Assembly: GCF_011752935.1 (NCBI RefSeq)
Contig: NZ_VWWO01000001.1
Span: forward strand, 558,001 to 622,000
DNA from: Chitinophaga sp. Cy-1792
GTDB taxonomy: Bacteria; Bacteroidota; Bacteroidia; Chitinophagales; Chitinophagaceae
Direction: 5' to 3'
DNA length: 64,000 bases
A model generated the notes under the pieces. It saw nothing but the letters and a program-made list of their open reading frames with translations, did no database searches and was not told where the DNA came from. Below, piece after piece: positions 49,837 through 59,336 of the stretch (positions within the stretch are counted from its first letter, which is position 1; every line of letters begins with the position of its first letter). The position numbers and the translations under genes are program-made.

Positions 49837-50529
49837 ATGGATAGAAGAAAATCCCTTAAAGCACTCGCGCTCGGGACATTATCCGTGAGTGCGATCCTGT
49901 CGGCCACCGGTTGTGAAGATAAAAGCACCGGGAAAGGTAAAGATGCAGGTCATGCCGATGCCAAAGGCTATGGCCGTACGGAGGATGAAAAGGAACGCGA
50001 CGCCAAACTGAATGCGGAACCGTATTTCAACGACGCGGAAATGAAAACGATCACCGTACTTGCTGATATCATCATTCCAAAAGATGAGCATTCCGGCAGT
50101 GCCAGCGAAGCAGCAGTACCTGCATTCATCGGCTTTATCGTAAAAGATAAACCGGAACTGCAGCTTCCTATGCGCGGCGGCCTCCGATGGCTGGATGTAC
50201 AGACAGCAAAAAGATTCAATAAATCATTTACGGAAGCCAGCCACGAGCAGCAAATCCAGATCGTAGATGATATCGCTTATCCTGAAAAGGCAAAACCTGA
50301 AATGAGTCAGGGCGTGGCCTTCTTCAATCTGATGAGAAACCTTACTGCTACTGGTTTTTACACCAGTAAAATAGGTATAAAGGATATCGACTATAAAGGT
50401 AATACGCCCAACGAATGGGACGGCGTACCGGATGATGTGCTGAAACAGTATGGCTTGTCTTACGACGAGAAAACACTTGCCCAGTGTCTTAAAATTGAAG
50501 ACCGAAATAAAATCATGACCTGGGACTAA
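49837..50529 (+). CDS. gluconate 2-dehydrogenase subunit 3-like protein, Tat/lipoprotein
   Basis: 230 residues. The N-terminus MDRRKSLKALALGTLSVSAI holds a twin-arginine motif and ends with SATGC, so a Tat-exported lipoprotein is expected. Residues about 60-200 match the gluconate 2-dehydrogenase subunit 3 (DUF1320-like) helical domain: FNDAEMKTITVLADIIIPKD and a WLDVQTAKRFNKSF segment. Such small subunits form a complex with GMC flavoproteins and are needed for their export and stability. It lies 14 nt after the GMC gene and 44 nt before the Gfo/Idh gene in one operon. Confidence 0.88.
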   Translation: MDRRKSLKALALGTLSVSAILSATGCEDKSTGKGKDAGHADAKGYGRTEDEKERDAKLNAEPYFNDAEMKTITVLADIIIPKDEHSGSASEAAVPAFIGFIVKDKPELQLPMRGGLRWLDVQTAKRFNKSFTEASHEQQIQIVDDIAYPEKAKPEMSQGVAFFNLMRNLTATGFYTSKIGIKDIDYKGNTPNEWDGVPDDVLKQYGLSYDEKTLAQCLKIEDRNKIMTWD

Positions 50530-50573
50530 AATTGTTGTTAGTAAATATCCTTTAAAACTTAATCCTCCAGATT

Positions 50574-52022
50574 ATGCCAGAAAACAAACAAGAAGGAAAC
50601 CAGGTGTCCCGCCGGTCGTTTCTCCGCAACGGAGCACTTGCTGCCGCGGGGTTTATGATCGTTCCACGTCACGTATTAGGACGGGGCTATGTTGCTCCCA
50701 GCGACAGACTTCGTGTAGCAGCCGTTGGTGTTGGCGGTAAAGGCTACGGCGATATTACCAGTTTTGCTGAAGGCCCTGCAGATATTAATTTCCTTTGCGA
50801 CGTAGATACCCGTCGTGCTGCCGATGCAGTGAAAAGGTTCCCTAAAGCCAAGTTCTACACCGACTTTAGAGAGATGTTCGAAAAAGAAAATAAGAACTTC
50901 GACGCCGTTTCTGTATCCACACCAGACCACCAGCATGCTGTTGCCGCCATGGCAGCCATGCAGCTCGGCAAACATGTGTATGTACAGAAACCGCTGACAC
51001 ACGATATTTTCGAAGCACGTAAACTCACTGAAGCAGCCCAAAAATACAAAGTAGTTAGCCAGATGGGTAACCAGGGCTCTTCCGGTGATGGCGTACGCCA
51101 ACTGATGGAATGGTACAATGCCGGCATTATCGGAGACGTACATACGGTATACGTATGGACCGACCGTCCGGTATGGCCCCAAGGTATCGAGTGGCCTAAA
51201 ACACCCAGCCCGGTACCGGCAGAACTGAACTGGGACCTCTGGTTGGGCACCGCTCCTAAAAAAGACTATGTGGGTAACCTCGTTCCATTTAACTGGCGTG
51301 GCTGGTGGGATTACGGTACCGGCGCACTAGGCGATATGGGCTGTCACCTCATCGAACCACCTTTCCGTGTACTCGGCCTGGGCTACCCTAAATCGGTAGA
51401 AGCCAGTGTTGGTAGCGTGTATGTAGGTGAATTCAAACGTGGTTACTTCCCTGACAGCTGCCCTCCTTCTTCTCATGTGATCATGAAATTTGAAGGCAAA
51501 AACGGAAAAGAAATCACTATGCACTGGATGGATGGTGGTATTCAACCTGAACGCCCGGCAGAACTGGGCCCTAATGAAATCATGGGCGACGGTGGCAACG
51601 GTGTAATCTTCGTTGGTACAAAAGGTAAAATGATGTGCGGTACTTATGGTGTAAGCCCTAAGCTGCTGCCTACTTCCCGTAATGCAGAAGTACACGTTAA
51701 ACAAACTATTGCACGTGTACCAGAAGGACACTACCTCCAATGGGTAAACGCAGCTATCGCCGGCTACGGCAGCGATAAAGCCAAAGCCCTCAGCTCTCCT
51801 TTCGATATCGCAGGCCCGCTGACAGAGAGTATCCTCATGGGTAACCTCGCTATCAGAAGCTACGACTACCGCGAAGCAAAAGCAGATGGTAAAGGATATA
51901 ATTATCCGGGAAGAAATATCCAGTTACTCTGGGATGGCCCGAATATGAAGATCACCAACTTCGAACCGGCTAACCAGTTCGTAAAACGCACCTACCGCGA
52001 CGGTTGGTCGTTAGGTGTATAA
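50574..52022 (+). CDS. Tat-exported Gfo/Idh/MocA oxidoreductase
   Basis: 482 residues. A twin-arginine signal (SRRSFLRNGALAAAGFMIVP, about 13-32) precedes the NAD(P)-binding Rossmann part (RVAAVGVGGKGYGD at 48-61) and the EKP-like segment QKPLTHDIFEA (V-Q-K-P replaces E-K-P). The C-terminal alpha/beta domain has GALGDMGCHLIEPPF. Exported members keep their nucleotide tightly bound and interconvert keto- and hydroxy-sugars. As the third gene of the operon with GMC and subunit 3, it may reduce, epimerise or lyse the keto sugar made by GMC. The substrate is inference. Confidence 0.9.
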   Translation: MPENKQEGNQVSRRSFLRNGALAAAGFMIVPRHVLGRGYVAPSDRLRVAAVGVGGKGYGDITSFAEGPADINFLCDVDTRRAADAVKRFPKAKFYTDFREMFEKENKNFDAVSVSTPDHQHAVAAMAAMQLGKHVYVQKPLTHDIFEARKLTEAAQKYKVVSQMGNQGSSGDGVRQLMEWYNAGIIGDVHTVYVWTDRPVWPQGIEWPKTPSPVPAELNWDLWLGTAPKKDYVGNLVPFNWRGWWDYGTGALGDMGCHLIEPPFRVLGLGYPKSVEASVGSVYVGEFKRGYFPDSCPPSSHVIMKFEGKNGKEITMHWMDGGIQPERPAELGPNEIMGDGGNGVIFVGTKGKMMCGTYGVSPKLLPTSRNAEVHVKQTIARVPEGHYLQWVNAAIAGYGSDKAKALSSPFDIAGPLTESILMGNLAIRSYDYREAKADGKGYNYPGRNIQLLWDGPNMKITNFEPANQFVKRTYRDGWSLGV

Positions 52023-52045
52023 TTCGCGCTATAAATCATATTATA

Positions 52046-52080
52046 ACAAAGGCCTGCCCCGGATCCGGGCAGGCCTTTGT
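52046..52080. terminator. rho-independent terminator after the GMC operon
   Basis: Perfect 14-bp stem (52046-52059 with 52067-52080), loop cggatcc, followed by TTTATA on the plus strand. It also faces the convergent Clp-N/TPR gene, which ends at 52098. Confidence 0.88.
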
Positions 52081-52097
52081 TTATAGCTGTAGTAATT

Positions 52098-53240
52098 TTA
52101 GATAGTCTCTAATAACTCAACGACCTCATTACCATAATGTTCAGTATAATCATATGCCAAAGCAATAAGCAGGTATTCTTTCGCCTTGGGGATATCTCCC
52201 AGATCTATATAGATAATACCCAGATGCTTATAAGCATATGAGTTTGACCTGTTCAATTCCAGCGAGTACATTATATTTTCAATACCAGCCTCAGTTTTGC
52301 CGAGCTTGTGTTGTACATAACCGAGATTATTGTAAGGGTAGGCAAAAAATGGATTCAGCTCAATTGCACTCTCCAGGTAGACCAATGCTACTTCATAACG
52401 CTGTTGTTTTAGTAAATAATAACCAACATTATTCTGAAGGATAGCATCTGTTTCAAAATCCCGATTTTTAACACAGGCGGCTATTGCATTATTGTAATTC
52501 CCCCCGGCTTTTTCAATTCGCAGGCGCTGGTTTTCAACCCATCGTCTATATAAGTCATTTTCTGCCAATCTGTCTAATAATGGCTTGCTGGCTTCATATT
52601 CCCGTAGATTAAGCAATGCTGTGGCTTTTAGACAGGCAATCCCCGGATGCTCTTCGGTACTGTAGGCAAGCGCAGCACAGATCTCCAGAACTTCTTTGTT
52701 CAAATTGTATTCAAGATATAGTGACGCTTTACTTGCGATAAAAGCTATCTTCTCCGTTTCCCTCTCCCTGGAAGGATCATCTACTTGCGCTATCACCGCT
52801 GAGGGCATCAGCTCCACAGGTAATTTCGGCCATACAACATCAGCCCCGTAATGGTCATGTAAGGTTTTATTAAATGTACAGCCTTCAAATGCCAACTCTG
52901 TTCGAACACCATTTTTGAATGCAAGGATAGCAAGTAGTATACCCATTACACCTGCAGGTTCCCTACGCGAATCAGCAAAGGCCTGTGCATGCGCTATCAC
53001 CCTTTCCGTTGCAGGCGTCATCTTCAGCACCGACCGAGGCCCTTTACCGTATTTAGACTCCCCTTTTACGTAGGTTGTCCACCCCTCCTGTTCTATTACA
53101 GAGATATAGCGTGTTGCTGCATTTTCTGTTCTTAACATCGCCAGGAAAATGTGGTCTATGTCAATGCTGCCATGCTGAAGCTCAACAACAACTTCGCGGG
53201 CCAGCTCAAGAATGTCGCTTAATTCCTTTGTTTGTTCCAT
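52098..53240 (-). CDS. Clp N-terminal domain fused to TPR repeats, no AAA+ ATPase
   Basis: 380 residues. Residues about 5-140 contain two Clp repeats as in ClpA/ClpB/ClpC N-domains: LAREVVVELQHGSIDIDHIFLAML and the second TPATERVIAHAQAFADSRREPAGVMGILLAIL. Instead of AAA+ modules, residues 160-375 form about six TPR units (NNVGYYLLKQQRYEVALVYL, YNNLGYVQHKLGKTEAGIEN, YKHLGIIYIDLGDIPKAKEY). Clp N-domains bind substrates and adaptors; TPR binds partners. An adaptor or sequestering protein is one possibility. It is isolated, with no Clp ATPase in this window. Confidence 0.85.
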   Translation of the reverse strand: MEQTKELSDILELAREVVVELQHGSIDIDHIFLAMLRTENAATRYISVIEQEGWTTYVKGESKYGKGPRSVLKMTPATERVIAHAQAFADSRREPAGVMGILLAILAFKNGVRTELAFEGCTFNKTLHDHYGADVVWPKLPVELMPSAVIAQVDDPSRERETEKIAFIASKASLYLEYNLNKEVLEICAALAYSTEEHPGIACLKATALLNLREYEASKPLLDRLAENDLYRRWVENQRLRIEKAGGNYNNAIAACVKNRDFETDAILQNNVGYYLLKQQRYEVALVYLESAIELNPFFAYPYNNLGYVQHKLGKTEAGIENIMYSLELNRSNSYAYKHLGIIYIDLGDIPKAKEYLLIALAYDYTEHYGNEVVELLETI

Positions 53241-53318
53241 AACATATATCGAGAGAAGTATAGTAAGTAAACAATAATGTTCACTGATAATACCGCGTCC
53301 AATTTACATCTTTACAAA

Positions 53319-53345
53319 CAAAAAAGGGCGCCAAAACTGGCGCCC
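53319..53345 (-). terminator. rho-independent terminator of the SusCD unit
   Basis: An 8-bp perfect stem GGGCGCCA/TGGCGCCC (53326-53333 with 53338-53345), loop aaac, with a T-run on the minus strand. It starts 22 nt after the SusD stop. Confidence 0.85.
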
Positions 53346-53366
53346 CCATTCATTTGTACGCTATTA

Positions 53367-55124
53367 TCAATAACCAGGATTTTGTTCTAACCCTACATTC
53401 TTTCTTGTTTCAGAAGCCGGAATCGGCGCAAAATAGTTTTGCGTTTTAAACTTCCTGTTCTGCATATTAAACACCGTGTATTTGTAAGGGTGACCAGGAA
53501 CAAAGGAACCTCTTACGTCAATACCTCTGGCGCTGTCACTTAATGCAGCAGGTGCATCATTCCATCTTCTCAGATCAAAAAACCGGTGTTCTTCATAGGC
53601 TAACTCATATCTTCTTTCATACTTATAAACACCCCACAAGCTTTCATCAGCAAGGTTTGTAGCCGGCATTCCTGCACGGGTACGAATCATGTTGATATAC
53701 TTTCTTGCGGTACCATAGTCTTTAAGTACCAGGTCTGCTTCTGCATGGTTCAGCAGAATTTCTGCATATCTGAACCATATCCAGCTTTGATCACCATTGA
53801 AGAACTGCGCATCCAGTGTGGCGTCCATGAACTTGCGCATATAATAACCTGAGAAAGTACCATTCCAGTTTTCGATGGTGCTGTTCCTGGTATCGAGCCC
53901 CCATACGCTGTCTTTGCCATCAGCAGTTTCGTAGCGGCCTGTCTGGATCAACCCGATCGGATCTACTTTAATACCATCTTCCGGCCTTGTTTTCCATTTG
54001 GCGCTGTCGTACAGAATGGTGGCATAAAAGCGCGGATCGCGGTTGCGGTAAGGATGTGCTGCCATTACAGGATTCGACCAGGAAAAACTAGTGCCATCAG
54101 CCATCTGGTAACCGGATACAAAGTTTTCCAGTGGTACGTTACCACCCCAGTTATGGTATCCGTTTGGCCCGTTGTACTTATCATGAGAGGTCCCCAGTAA
54201 GGCTTTATCATACAGCTTTACAAAGATGAGCTCAACATTTCCCTTATCCAGAAATATTCTCGTATAGTCGTCTACGGGAGAACCTGTAGGCTGATACAGA
54301 CTGTACATACCGGAAAGAATAACACTGTCTGCTGCAACCTTAGCCGCTGTTGCATACTGCTGACTAAGATCAGAAGAGTTCAGTGTCAGGTTGTTACGTT
54401 TAGGATCTGTATTAAATGTCGGATTATACAACTTACTGGAAGCATACAGCAGCATTCTGCATTTCAATGCAAAGGCAGCATATTTCGTAACACGACCTTT
54501 GTTGTCTATTTCCTTAAATGCATCCGGGAGATATTTAATGGCACTGTCACATTCTGCTGCAACGAAGTTTACACAGTCTGTAAACGGTGCACGCTTCACA
54601 CTCAGGTAATCGCTATGCTCTCCCTCCAGGTTAAAGGTATAAGTGATCAAAGGCACGCCACCAAAGTATTTCACCAGCATATGATAATACCAGGCACGCA
54701 TGAAATGCACCTCTCCTTTCATTCGTTTGATAACGTCGGCATTTACACCTTTAACGGAATCAATTTTTTCAAAGAAAAGGTTACAGTTCCGGATGGTTTT
54801 GTAATGCAATTTCCAACGGCTAAAATCATCCAATGCACCCATATCATCGGCGGTCATGTTTCCTTCTACGACACGGGAGGTGCTATAATCGTGGATAAAC
54901 CGGCTTTCATCGGTCATAGATGATAGCATTACCTCATTAAAGCCTGGTCTCATCTGGGCATACAGGTCATTAACATATGCCTGTATCAATCCCTGGTCTT
55001 TCCAGACATCACTTTCCTGGAATTCCGTTAAGGGCTTTTTCTCCAGGAAATCTTTATTACAGGAAAATGTTACTGCCAGTACCATCATCCCACATATATA
55101 TCTTAGTATTTGCAGTTTTTTCAT
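53367..55124 (-). CDS. SusD/RagB-like nutrient-binding lipoprotein
   Basis: 585 residues. MKKLQILRYICGMMVLAVTFSC is a lipoprotein signal with cysteine 22, followed by NKDFLEKKPLTEF, the usual SusD start. Helical TPR-like segments and the C-terminal EERRYELAYEEHRFFDLRRWND region are conserved. SusD proteins sit on the outer surface and hand glycans or peptides to the SusC channel encoded upstream. The gene begins 11 nt after susC. The ligand cannot be told; no glycoside hydrolase is adjacent. Confidence 0.95.
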   Translation of the reverse strand: MKKLQILRYICGMMVLAVTFSCNKDFLEKKPLTEFQESDVWKDQGLIQAYVNDLYAQMRPGFNEVMLSSMTDESRFIHDYSTSRVVEGNMTADDMGALDDFSRWKLHYKTIRNCNLFFEKIDSVKGVNADVIKRMKGEVHFMRAWYYHMLVKYFGGVPLITYTFNLEGEHSDYLSVKRAPFTDCVNFVAAECDSAIKYLPDAFKEIDNKGRVTKYAAFALKCRMLLYASSKLYNPTFNTDPKRNNLTLNSSDLSQQYATAAKVAADSVILSGMYSLYQPTGSPVDDYTRIFLDKGNVELIFVKLYDKALLGTSHDKYNGPNGYHNWGGNVPLENFVSGYQMADGTSFSWSNPVMAAHPYRNRDPRFYATILYDSAKWKTRPEDGIKVDPIGLIQTGRYETADGKDSVWGLDTRNSTIENWNGTFSGYYMRKFMDATLDAQFFNGDQSWIWFRYAEILLNHAEADLVLKDYGTARKYINMIRTRAGMPATNLADESLWGVYKYERRYELAYEEHRFFDLRRWNDAPAALSDSARGIDVRGSFVPGHPYKYTVFNMQNRKFKTQNYFAPIPASETRKNVGLEQNPGY

Positions 55125-55135
55125 AAAAAGACAGA

Positions 55136-58100
55136 TTAGAAGGTTACGTTTAATCCCACATTGTAGATCTTGGTTTGCGGATAGTATTGTCCGCTACCTT
55201 GTGGCGCCTCCGGATCAAAGATTTTTACTTTGTCGATGGTAAGCAGGTTCTGGCCGGAGACATATACCCTGAGATTTTGAATACCTACCCGCTTTAACTC
55301 TTTCGAAGGCACACTGTAGCCAAAATCCAGTGTTTTCAACCGGGCATAGTCTGTGTTCCAGAACCAGAAGGTGTTAGCGTTATTTACCCAGTACTCACGG
55401 TCACGGTCGTACGCTCTTGGCCAGTTAGTATTGGTATTGGTTTCCGTCCAGCGGTTTTTAATAATTGCTTCCGGGAAGTTTCCTATCAATCCTGATTCTG
55501 TGCGGATATACTGACTGGCGCCGGTAGCGCCCTGCCATAACATCGTAAGATCGAAGTTGTTATACTTTGCTGTCAGGGTAAGACCAAAGATCATGGTCGG
55601 ATATTGCGTCCTGTCTACTCTTACGCGGTCCAGGTCATTGATTACACCATCACCATTAATATCAGCAAAGATGATATCACCGGGGCGGGCGCCGCTCATT
55701 TTTGCCGGCGTTTTATCCACTTCGTCCTGTGTATGGAAGATACCTATTGCCTTATAATACAGTGGTGCCTCAATCTGTGACCCTGTGGACTGCTGCCAGG
55801 AAGGTACATTCGGGGATTCTGCCCAATAGAGGATTTTGTTTTTCGCTTTTGTAACGGTACCGATTACTTCATAATGGAATTTTTTGATATCATTTTTATG
55901 TGAGATAACCACTTCGTATCCCTGATTACGTACGATACCAATGTTTTCATCCGGCAACGTCAGCCCGGTATAGTCCGGTACGGCGGCATTGCGGGGAATG
56001 AGGATGTTACTGCGTTTGGACATGAAATAATCTGCTTCAATGGAGAGTTTATCTTTCAGCAGTTTGGCCTCAATACCTACGTTATAGTTATTGGCTATTT
56101 CCCAGGTGATATTAGGATTAGGTGTGCGTACCTGGTATAACGTTTTGTTGAGATCAGTACCAAACATCACCCCACCATCTGCAAAAGCATAGGTGCTGAG
56201 ATATTGGAATGCAGGCACGTTGTCGTTACCCATTTGCCCCCATGAACCGCGTACTTTGAAATAATCCATGAAGTGGATATTATCTTTCCAGAAGTGTTCG
56301 TTGGAGAGTACCCAACCGGCAGAAGCCCCTGGGAAGAAGCCCATTCGGCGGCCCGCAGGGAAGTTCTGGGTACCATCGTAGCGTGCGTTGAAATCGAAGA
56401 GATAGGTTTCTTTCAGATTATAAGAAATACGACCAAAGTAGTTACGTCTGGCATATTCAAAGCCAGATCCGCCATTGTCCTTCTGTTTATCGCCACCAGC
56501 AAAGAGTTGGTCTAATTTATCACTGACAAAATATCTGCGATAGGCGTTGAAGTTATCGCCTTTTAAAGTGTTCTGTTCAACAGCGATGAAGCCACTGAAA
56601 TAATGTTTTCCGAAAGTGCGCGTGTAGTTTAATTTCAGGTTCACTGTGGAGCTGCTATTGGTAACAAAAGACTCTGACAGCTCAGGCGAGGATACGCCTC
56701 TTGTTCCAGGGATCAGCGCGTGCGTAGAGCTGTTCGGGTCCAGTGTGTATAAAGTCCATGGTTTCACGAAGGATTTGTTGAACATGAAGTTTTTGTCGTA
56801 GGCATAACTACCATCAACGAACATGCCTTGCACGCCAGGAATGTTTACCACTGCTGCGAAAGTACCGTTCAGCACATAGTTTTTATTATTCGTATATCCA
56901 ATGGCGTTAGTTCCGGTAACTACCGGATTATCACCGTATTCGATATCGGGGCCGGGCATACCGTTTGGCCAGATGGCATTTTCTGTAGGACGGCCACGCA
57001 TCAGTGCGCGGAAGATAGAGCCGGCACTTCTTGGCGGAAAATTCCTGTCTTCGAGTCGGCCGGCGAGGTCGAAGCGCAAACGGATGTAATCGTTCACAAC
57101 AGCATCGAGGTTGGCCCTGATATTCTGTTGTTTGTAATTGGTAGCACTGTTCTTATAGACACCATCCTGGAAGAGAGAGCCCATAGAAACATAATAATTC
57201 ATCTTTTCAGTACCACCGGACAGGGAGAGATCATGGCGGTCCTGCAAAGAAGTTTTTTTGATAACGGCATCATACCAGTTGGTATTGGGATAGAGCCATG
57301 GATCGGAGCCATCTCCGAATTTTTTGATCTCCGCATCGGAGTAACGTGGTGCGTCACCACCGTATTTGAGGATTTCGTTGACTACCTGGGCGTAGGTAGG
57401 AGCATCCGCCATTTTCGGGAGACGCGTCGGCGAAACGAAAGACTGGTTAAAGCCATAGCTGATAGTAGGTTTTCCCCCTTTACCGCGTTTGGTGGTAACC
57501 AGGATAACGCCATTGGCAGCGCGGGAACCATAAATAGCGGCAGCAGCATCCTTCAGGATAGATACGCTCTCGATATCATTGGGGTTCATGCGCTCAAAGC
57601 CATCTCTTGGGAAACCATCAATTACAACAAGGGGACTACTGTTACCAAGCGTACTACGGCCACGGATAAAGATCGTTGAGCCGTCATAACCAGGTTCACC
57701 ACTCTGGTTAACCGCAATAATACCCGGAATACGTCCAACCAGGGAGTTGGATATATTGACATTCGGCGATTGCTGCAGGTCTGTTCCCTTTACCATGGAA
57801 ACAGCACCAGTTTTGGTTACTTTCTTTTGTGTACCATAACCAACAACGACATACTCATCCAGTGTTTTCTGGTTTTCCTTCAGGGTAGCGTTGATGTTCG
57901 TTTTACCATCTACAGTTACCTGTAAGGGATCAAAACCCATGTACTGGAATACAAGTACGGCATCTTTCTGTACATCATTAATGGAAAAGTTCCCTTTCTC
58001 GTCTGTGGTCGCGCCTTTCTTGGTGTCTTTCACCAATACGGTCACTCCTGGCAAGGGGTTGCCATTGACGTCTTTGACTTTTCCTTTAATGTTCAAGTTT

Positions 58101-58204
58101 GCCTGCTGCCAGGGGGATAACGGCAGTGCGCTGGCGCTTTGCGGACGAAGCACCGGCCCGAGAAGACATAGCAGTAGCAATGCCTTCACATAACGTGGAA
58201 CCAT
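55136..58204 (-). CDS. SusC/RagA-type TonB-linked outer-membrane transporter
   Basis: 1022 residues. A signal peptide (about 1-27) precedes a CarboxypepD-reg-like domain (ANLNIKGKVKDVNGNPLPGVTVLVK, about 37-110), the plug with DEYVVVGYGTQKKVTKTGAV and NDIESVSILKDAAAAIYGSRAANGVILVTTK, and the barrel to the C-terminus (YPQTKIYNVGLNVTF). This is the SusC layout for TonB-dependent import of oligomers. No STN domain is seen before the plug, so there is no obvious direct anti-sigma coupling. It leads the two-gene SusCD unit; no regulator is next to it. Confidence 0.96.
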   Translation of the reverse strand: MVPRYVKALLLLCLLGPVLRPQSASALPLSPWQQANLNIKGKVKDVNGNPLPGVTVLVKDTKKGATTDEKGNFSINDVQKDAVLVFQYMGFDPLQVTVDGKTNINATLKENQKTLDEYVVVGYGTQKKVTKTGAVSMVKGTDLQQSPNVNISNSLVGRIPGIIAVNQSGEPGYDGSTIFIRGRSTLGNSSPLVVIDGFPRDGFERMNPNDIESVSILKDAAAAIYGSRAANGVILVTTKRGKGGKPTISYGFNQSFVSPTRLPKMADAPTYAQVVNEILKYGGDAPRYSDAEIKKFGDGSDPWLYPNTNWYDAVIKKTSLQDRHDLSLSGGTEKMNYYVSMGSLFQDGVYKNSATNYKQQNIRANLDAVVNDYIRLRFDLAGRLEDRNFPPRSAGSIFRALMRGRPTENAIWPNGMPGPDIEYGDNPVVTGTNAIGYTNNKNYVLNGTFAAVVNIPGVQGMFVDGSYAYDKNFMFNKSFVKPWTLYTLDPNSSTHALIPGTRGVSSPELSESFVTNSSSTVNLKLNYTRTFGKHYFSGFIAVEQNTLKGDNFNAYRRYFVSDKLDQLFAGGDKQKDNGGSGFEYARRNYFGRISYNLKETYLFDFNARYDGTQNFPAGRRMGFFPGASAGWVLSNEHFWKDNIHFMDYFKVRGSWGQMGNDNVPAFQYLSTYAFADGGVMFGTDLNKTLYQVRTPNPNITWEIANNYNVGIEAKLLKDKLSIEADYFMSKRSNILIPRNAAVPDYTGLTLPDENIGIVRNQGYEVVISHKNDIKKFHYEVIGTVTKAKNKILYWAESPNVPSWQQSTGSQIEAPLYYKAIGIFHTQDEVDKTPAKMSGARPGDIIFADINGDGVINDLDRVRVDRTQYPTMIFGLTLTAKYNNFDLTMLWQGATGASQYIRTESGLIGNFPEAIIKNRWTETNTNTNWPRAYDRDREYWVNNANTFWFWNTDYARLKTLDFGYSVPSKELKRVGIQNLRVYVSGQNLLTIDKVKIFDPEAPQGSGQYYPQTKIYNVGLNVTF

Positions 58205-58640
58205 AAACTATAAATTTTGGGTGATAGAAAAGATGAACGGGTTTTACAAGTCTACAGATACAACAAATTCATCTACCATTAAATTATCAAGAATCGCTTT
58301 AATTATTTTCTAAAAATAAGCGTACTAAAAACACTTTTGTCTAAAAAATCGTATAGTGGAAATGGTTATTATTTAAAAGATGCAATATCAGCATAGGAAA
58401 GCCATACAGCACTTCGAAAAACTTTTCTTGTATCACGTTAACGGATATACGTAAAACATATGATACCAACATTTCTCACTGCGAAATTATATCCATTTAA
58501 AGATCAACCTGTTATTATAATTCAGCGAGCTGATGCCACTGAAAATGAAGCGCATTGCGTATAAAAAAAACCTATATCTTTTTTCATGGAATTCGCATAA
58601 ATTTATAAGATCGTGCGTTATTAAGATATCCTAACTTTTA
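58205..58640. other. divergent intergenic region upstream of susC
   Basis: 436 bp of A/T-rich DNA between divergent genes. I see no gene, RNA or clear operator. A TATCTTTT box near 58572 on the plus strand is one base from the -7 consensus. On the minus strand, where the susC promoter must lie, no exact TAnnTTTG match was found. Confidence 0.4.
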
Positions 58641-59285
58641 GTGATGATACGCGGCTTATTGGGAACCATATGTCTATGTATGTTATTGCTCATTTCATGC
58701 TCCAAAGAAATGAGTACGGAAAACGACGGCCCTTCCAGTAAATGTGAGTATGCCCCCTACACACAAGGATCTGCATTTACCTATCTTAATATTAATCAAT
58801 CACAAGACAGCACGACCTATACACTTACCGTCAACGGCGACACCACTATCAATGGCAATAATTACCGCAAACTCGGCGACGACAGCGTATTTATGTGCTC
58901 CGGCTGCACAGATGGCACCTATACACAGGTAGCCTCCCTGCTGAGCTTCGATGGTTATACCGCCAGTGATCTGCGCATCACCTACCTCAAAGATTTTCTG
59001 CCACTTGGCAGCACCTGGTCTGATACCATCAACGTTACCAATAACGGCATCAGCACCACCGCCTATCTGCAGTATACCATCACGGAAAAAGGTACCAGCC
59101 GTGTAGTAAACGGCATCGCATTTACAGATGTTATCGCTGTACAAATGGATGCATCCGCCAGTGTATTAAGTAGTACCATGCCTATCGGCACACTCTCCAC
59201 CAGTTACTATGCCAGAGGTGTTGGCCTGATTGAGGCAGACCAGGCACAGGACACGACCCGTCTTATCAAATACAATATCAAATAA
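58641..59285 (+). CDS. lipoprotein of unknown function
   Basis: 214 residues. MMIRGLLGTICLCMLLLISCS is a lipoprotein signal (cysteine 20). The mature part is rich in Thr, Ser and Gly with many beta strands (TYTLTVNGDTTINGNNYRKL, ITEKGTSRVVNGIAFTDVIA) and two cysteines in VFMCSGCTDG that could form a disulfide or bind metal. It resembles the small beta-rich lipoproteins common in Bacteroidota, but no family is recognised. It is divergent from susC and convergent with dacB. Confidence 0.68.
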   Translation: MMIRGLLGTICLCMLLLISCSKEMSTENDGPSSKCEYAPYTQGSAFTYLNINQSQDSTTYTLTVNGDTTINGNNYRKLGDDSVFMCSGCTDGTYTQVASLLSFDGYTASDLRITYLKDFLPLGSTWSDTINVTNNGISTTAYLQYTITEKGTSRVVNGIAFTDVIAVQMDASASVLSSTMPIGTLSTSYYARGVGLIEADQAQDTTRLIKYNIK

Positions 59286-59312
59286 AAAACCCGGCGCTAA
59301 AAAGCAACCGGG
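59283..59312 (-). terminator. probable rho-independent terminator of dacB
   Basis: CCCGG.GCT/AGC..CCGGG stem (59290-59298 with 59303-59312) around AAAA, with a T-run on the minus strand. It is weak in stem length and lies 25 nt beyond the dacB stop. Confidence 0.6.
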
Positions 59313-59336
59313 CCTACTATCTTGCTATAATCTCAA

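Noticed and set aside
56828..57679. 283-codon plus-strand open frame inside susC
   Set aside because: It is antisense to the intact SusC plug and barrel; low-complexity composition and no motif.
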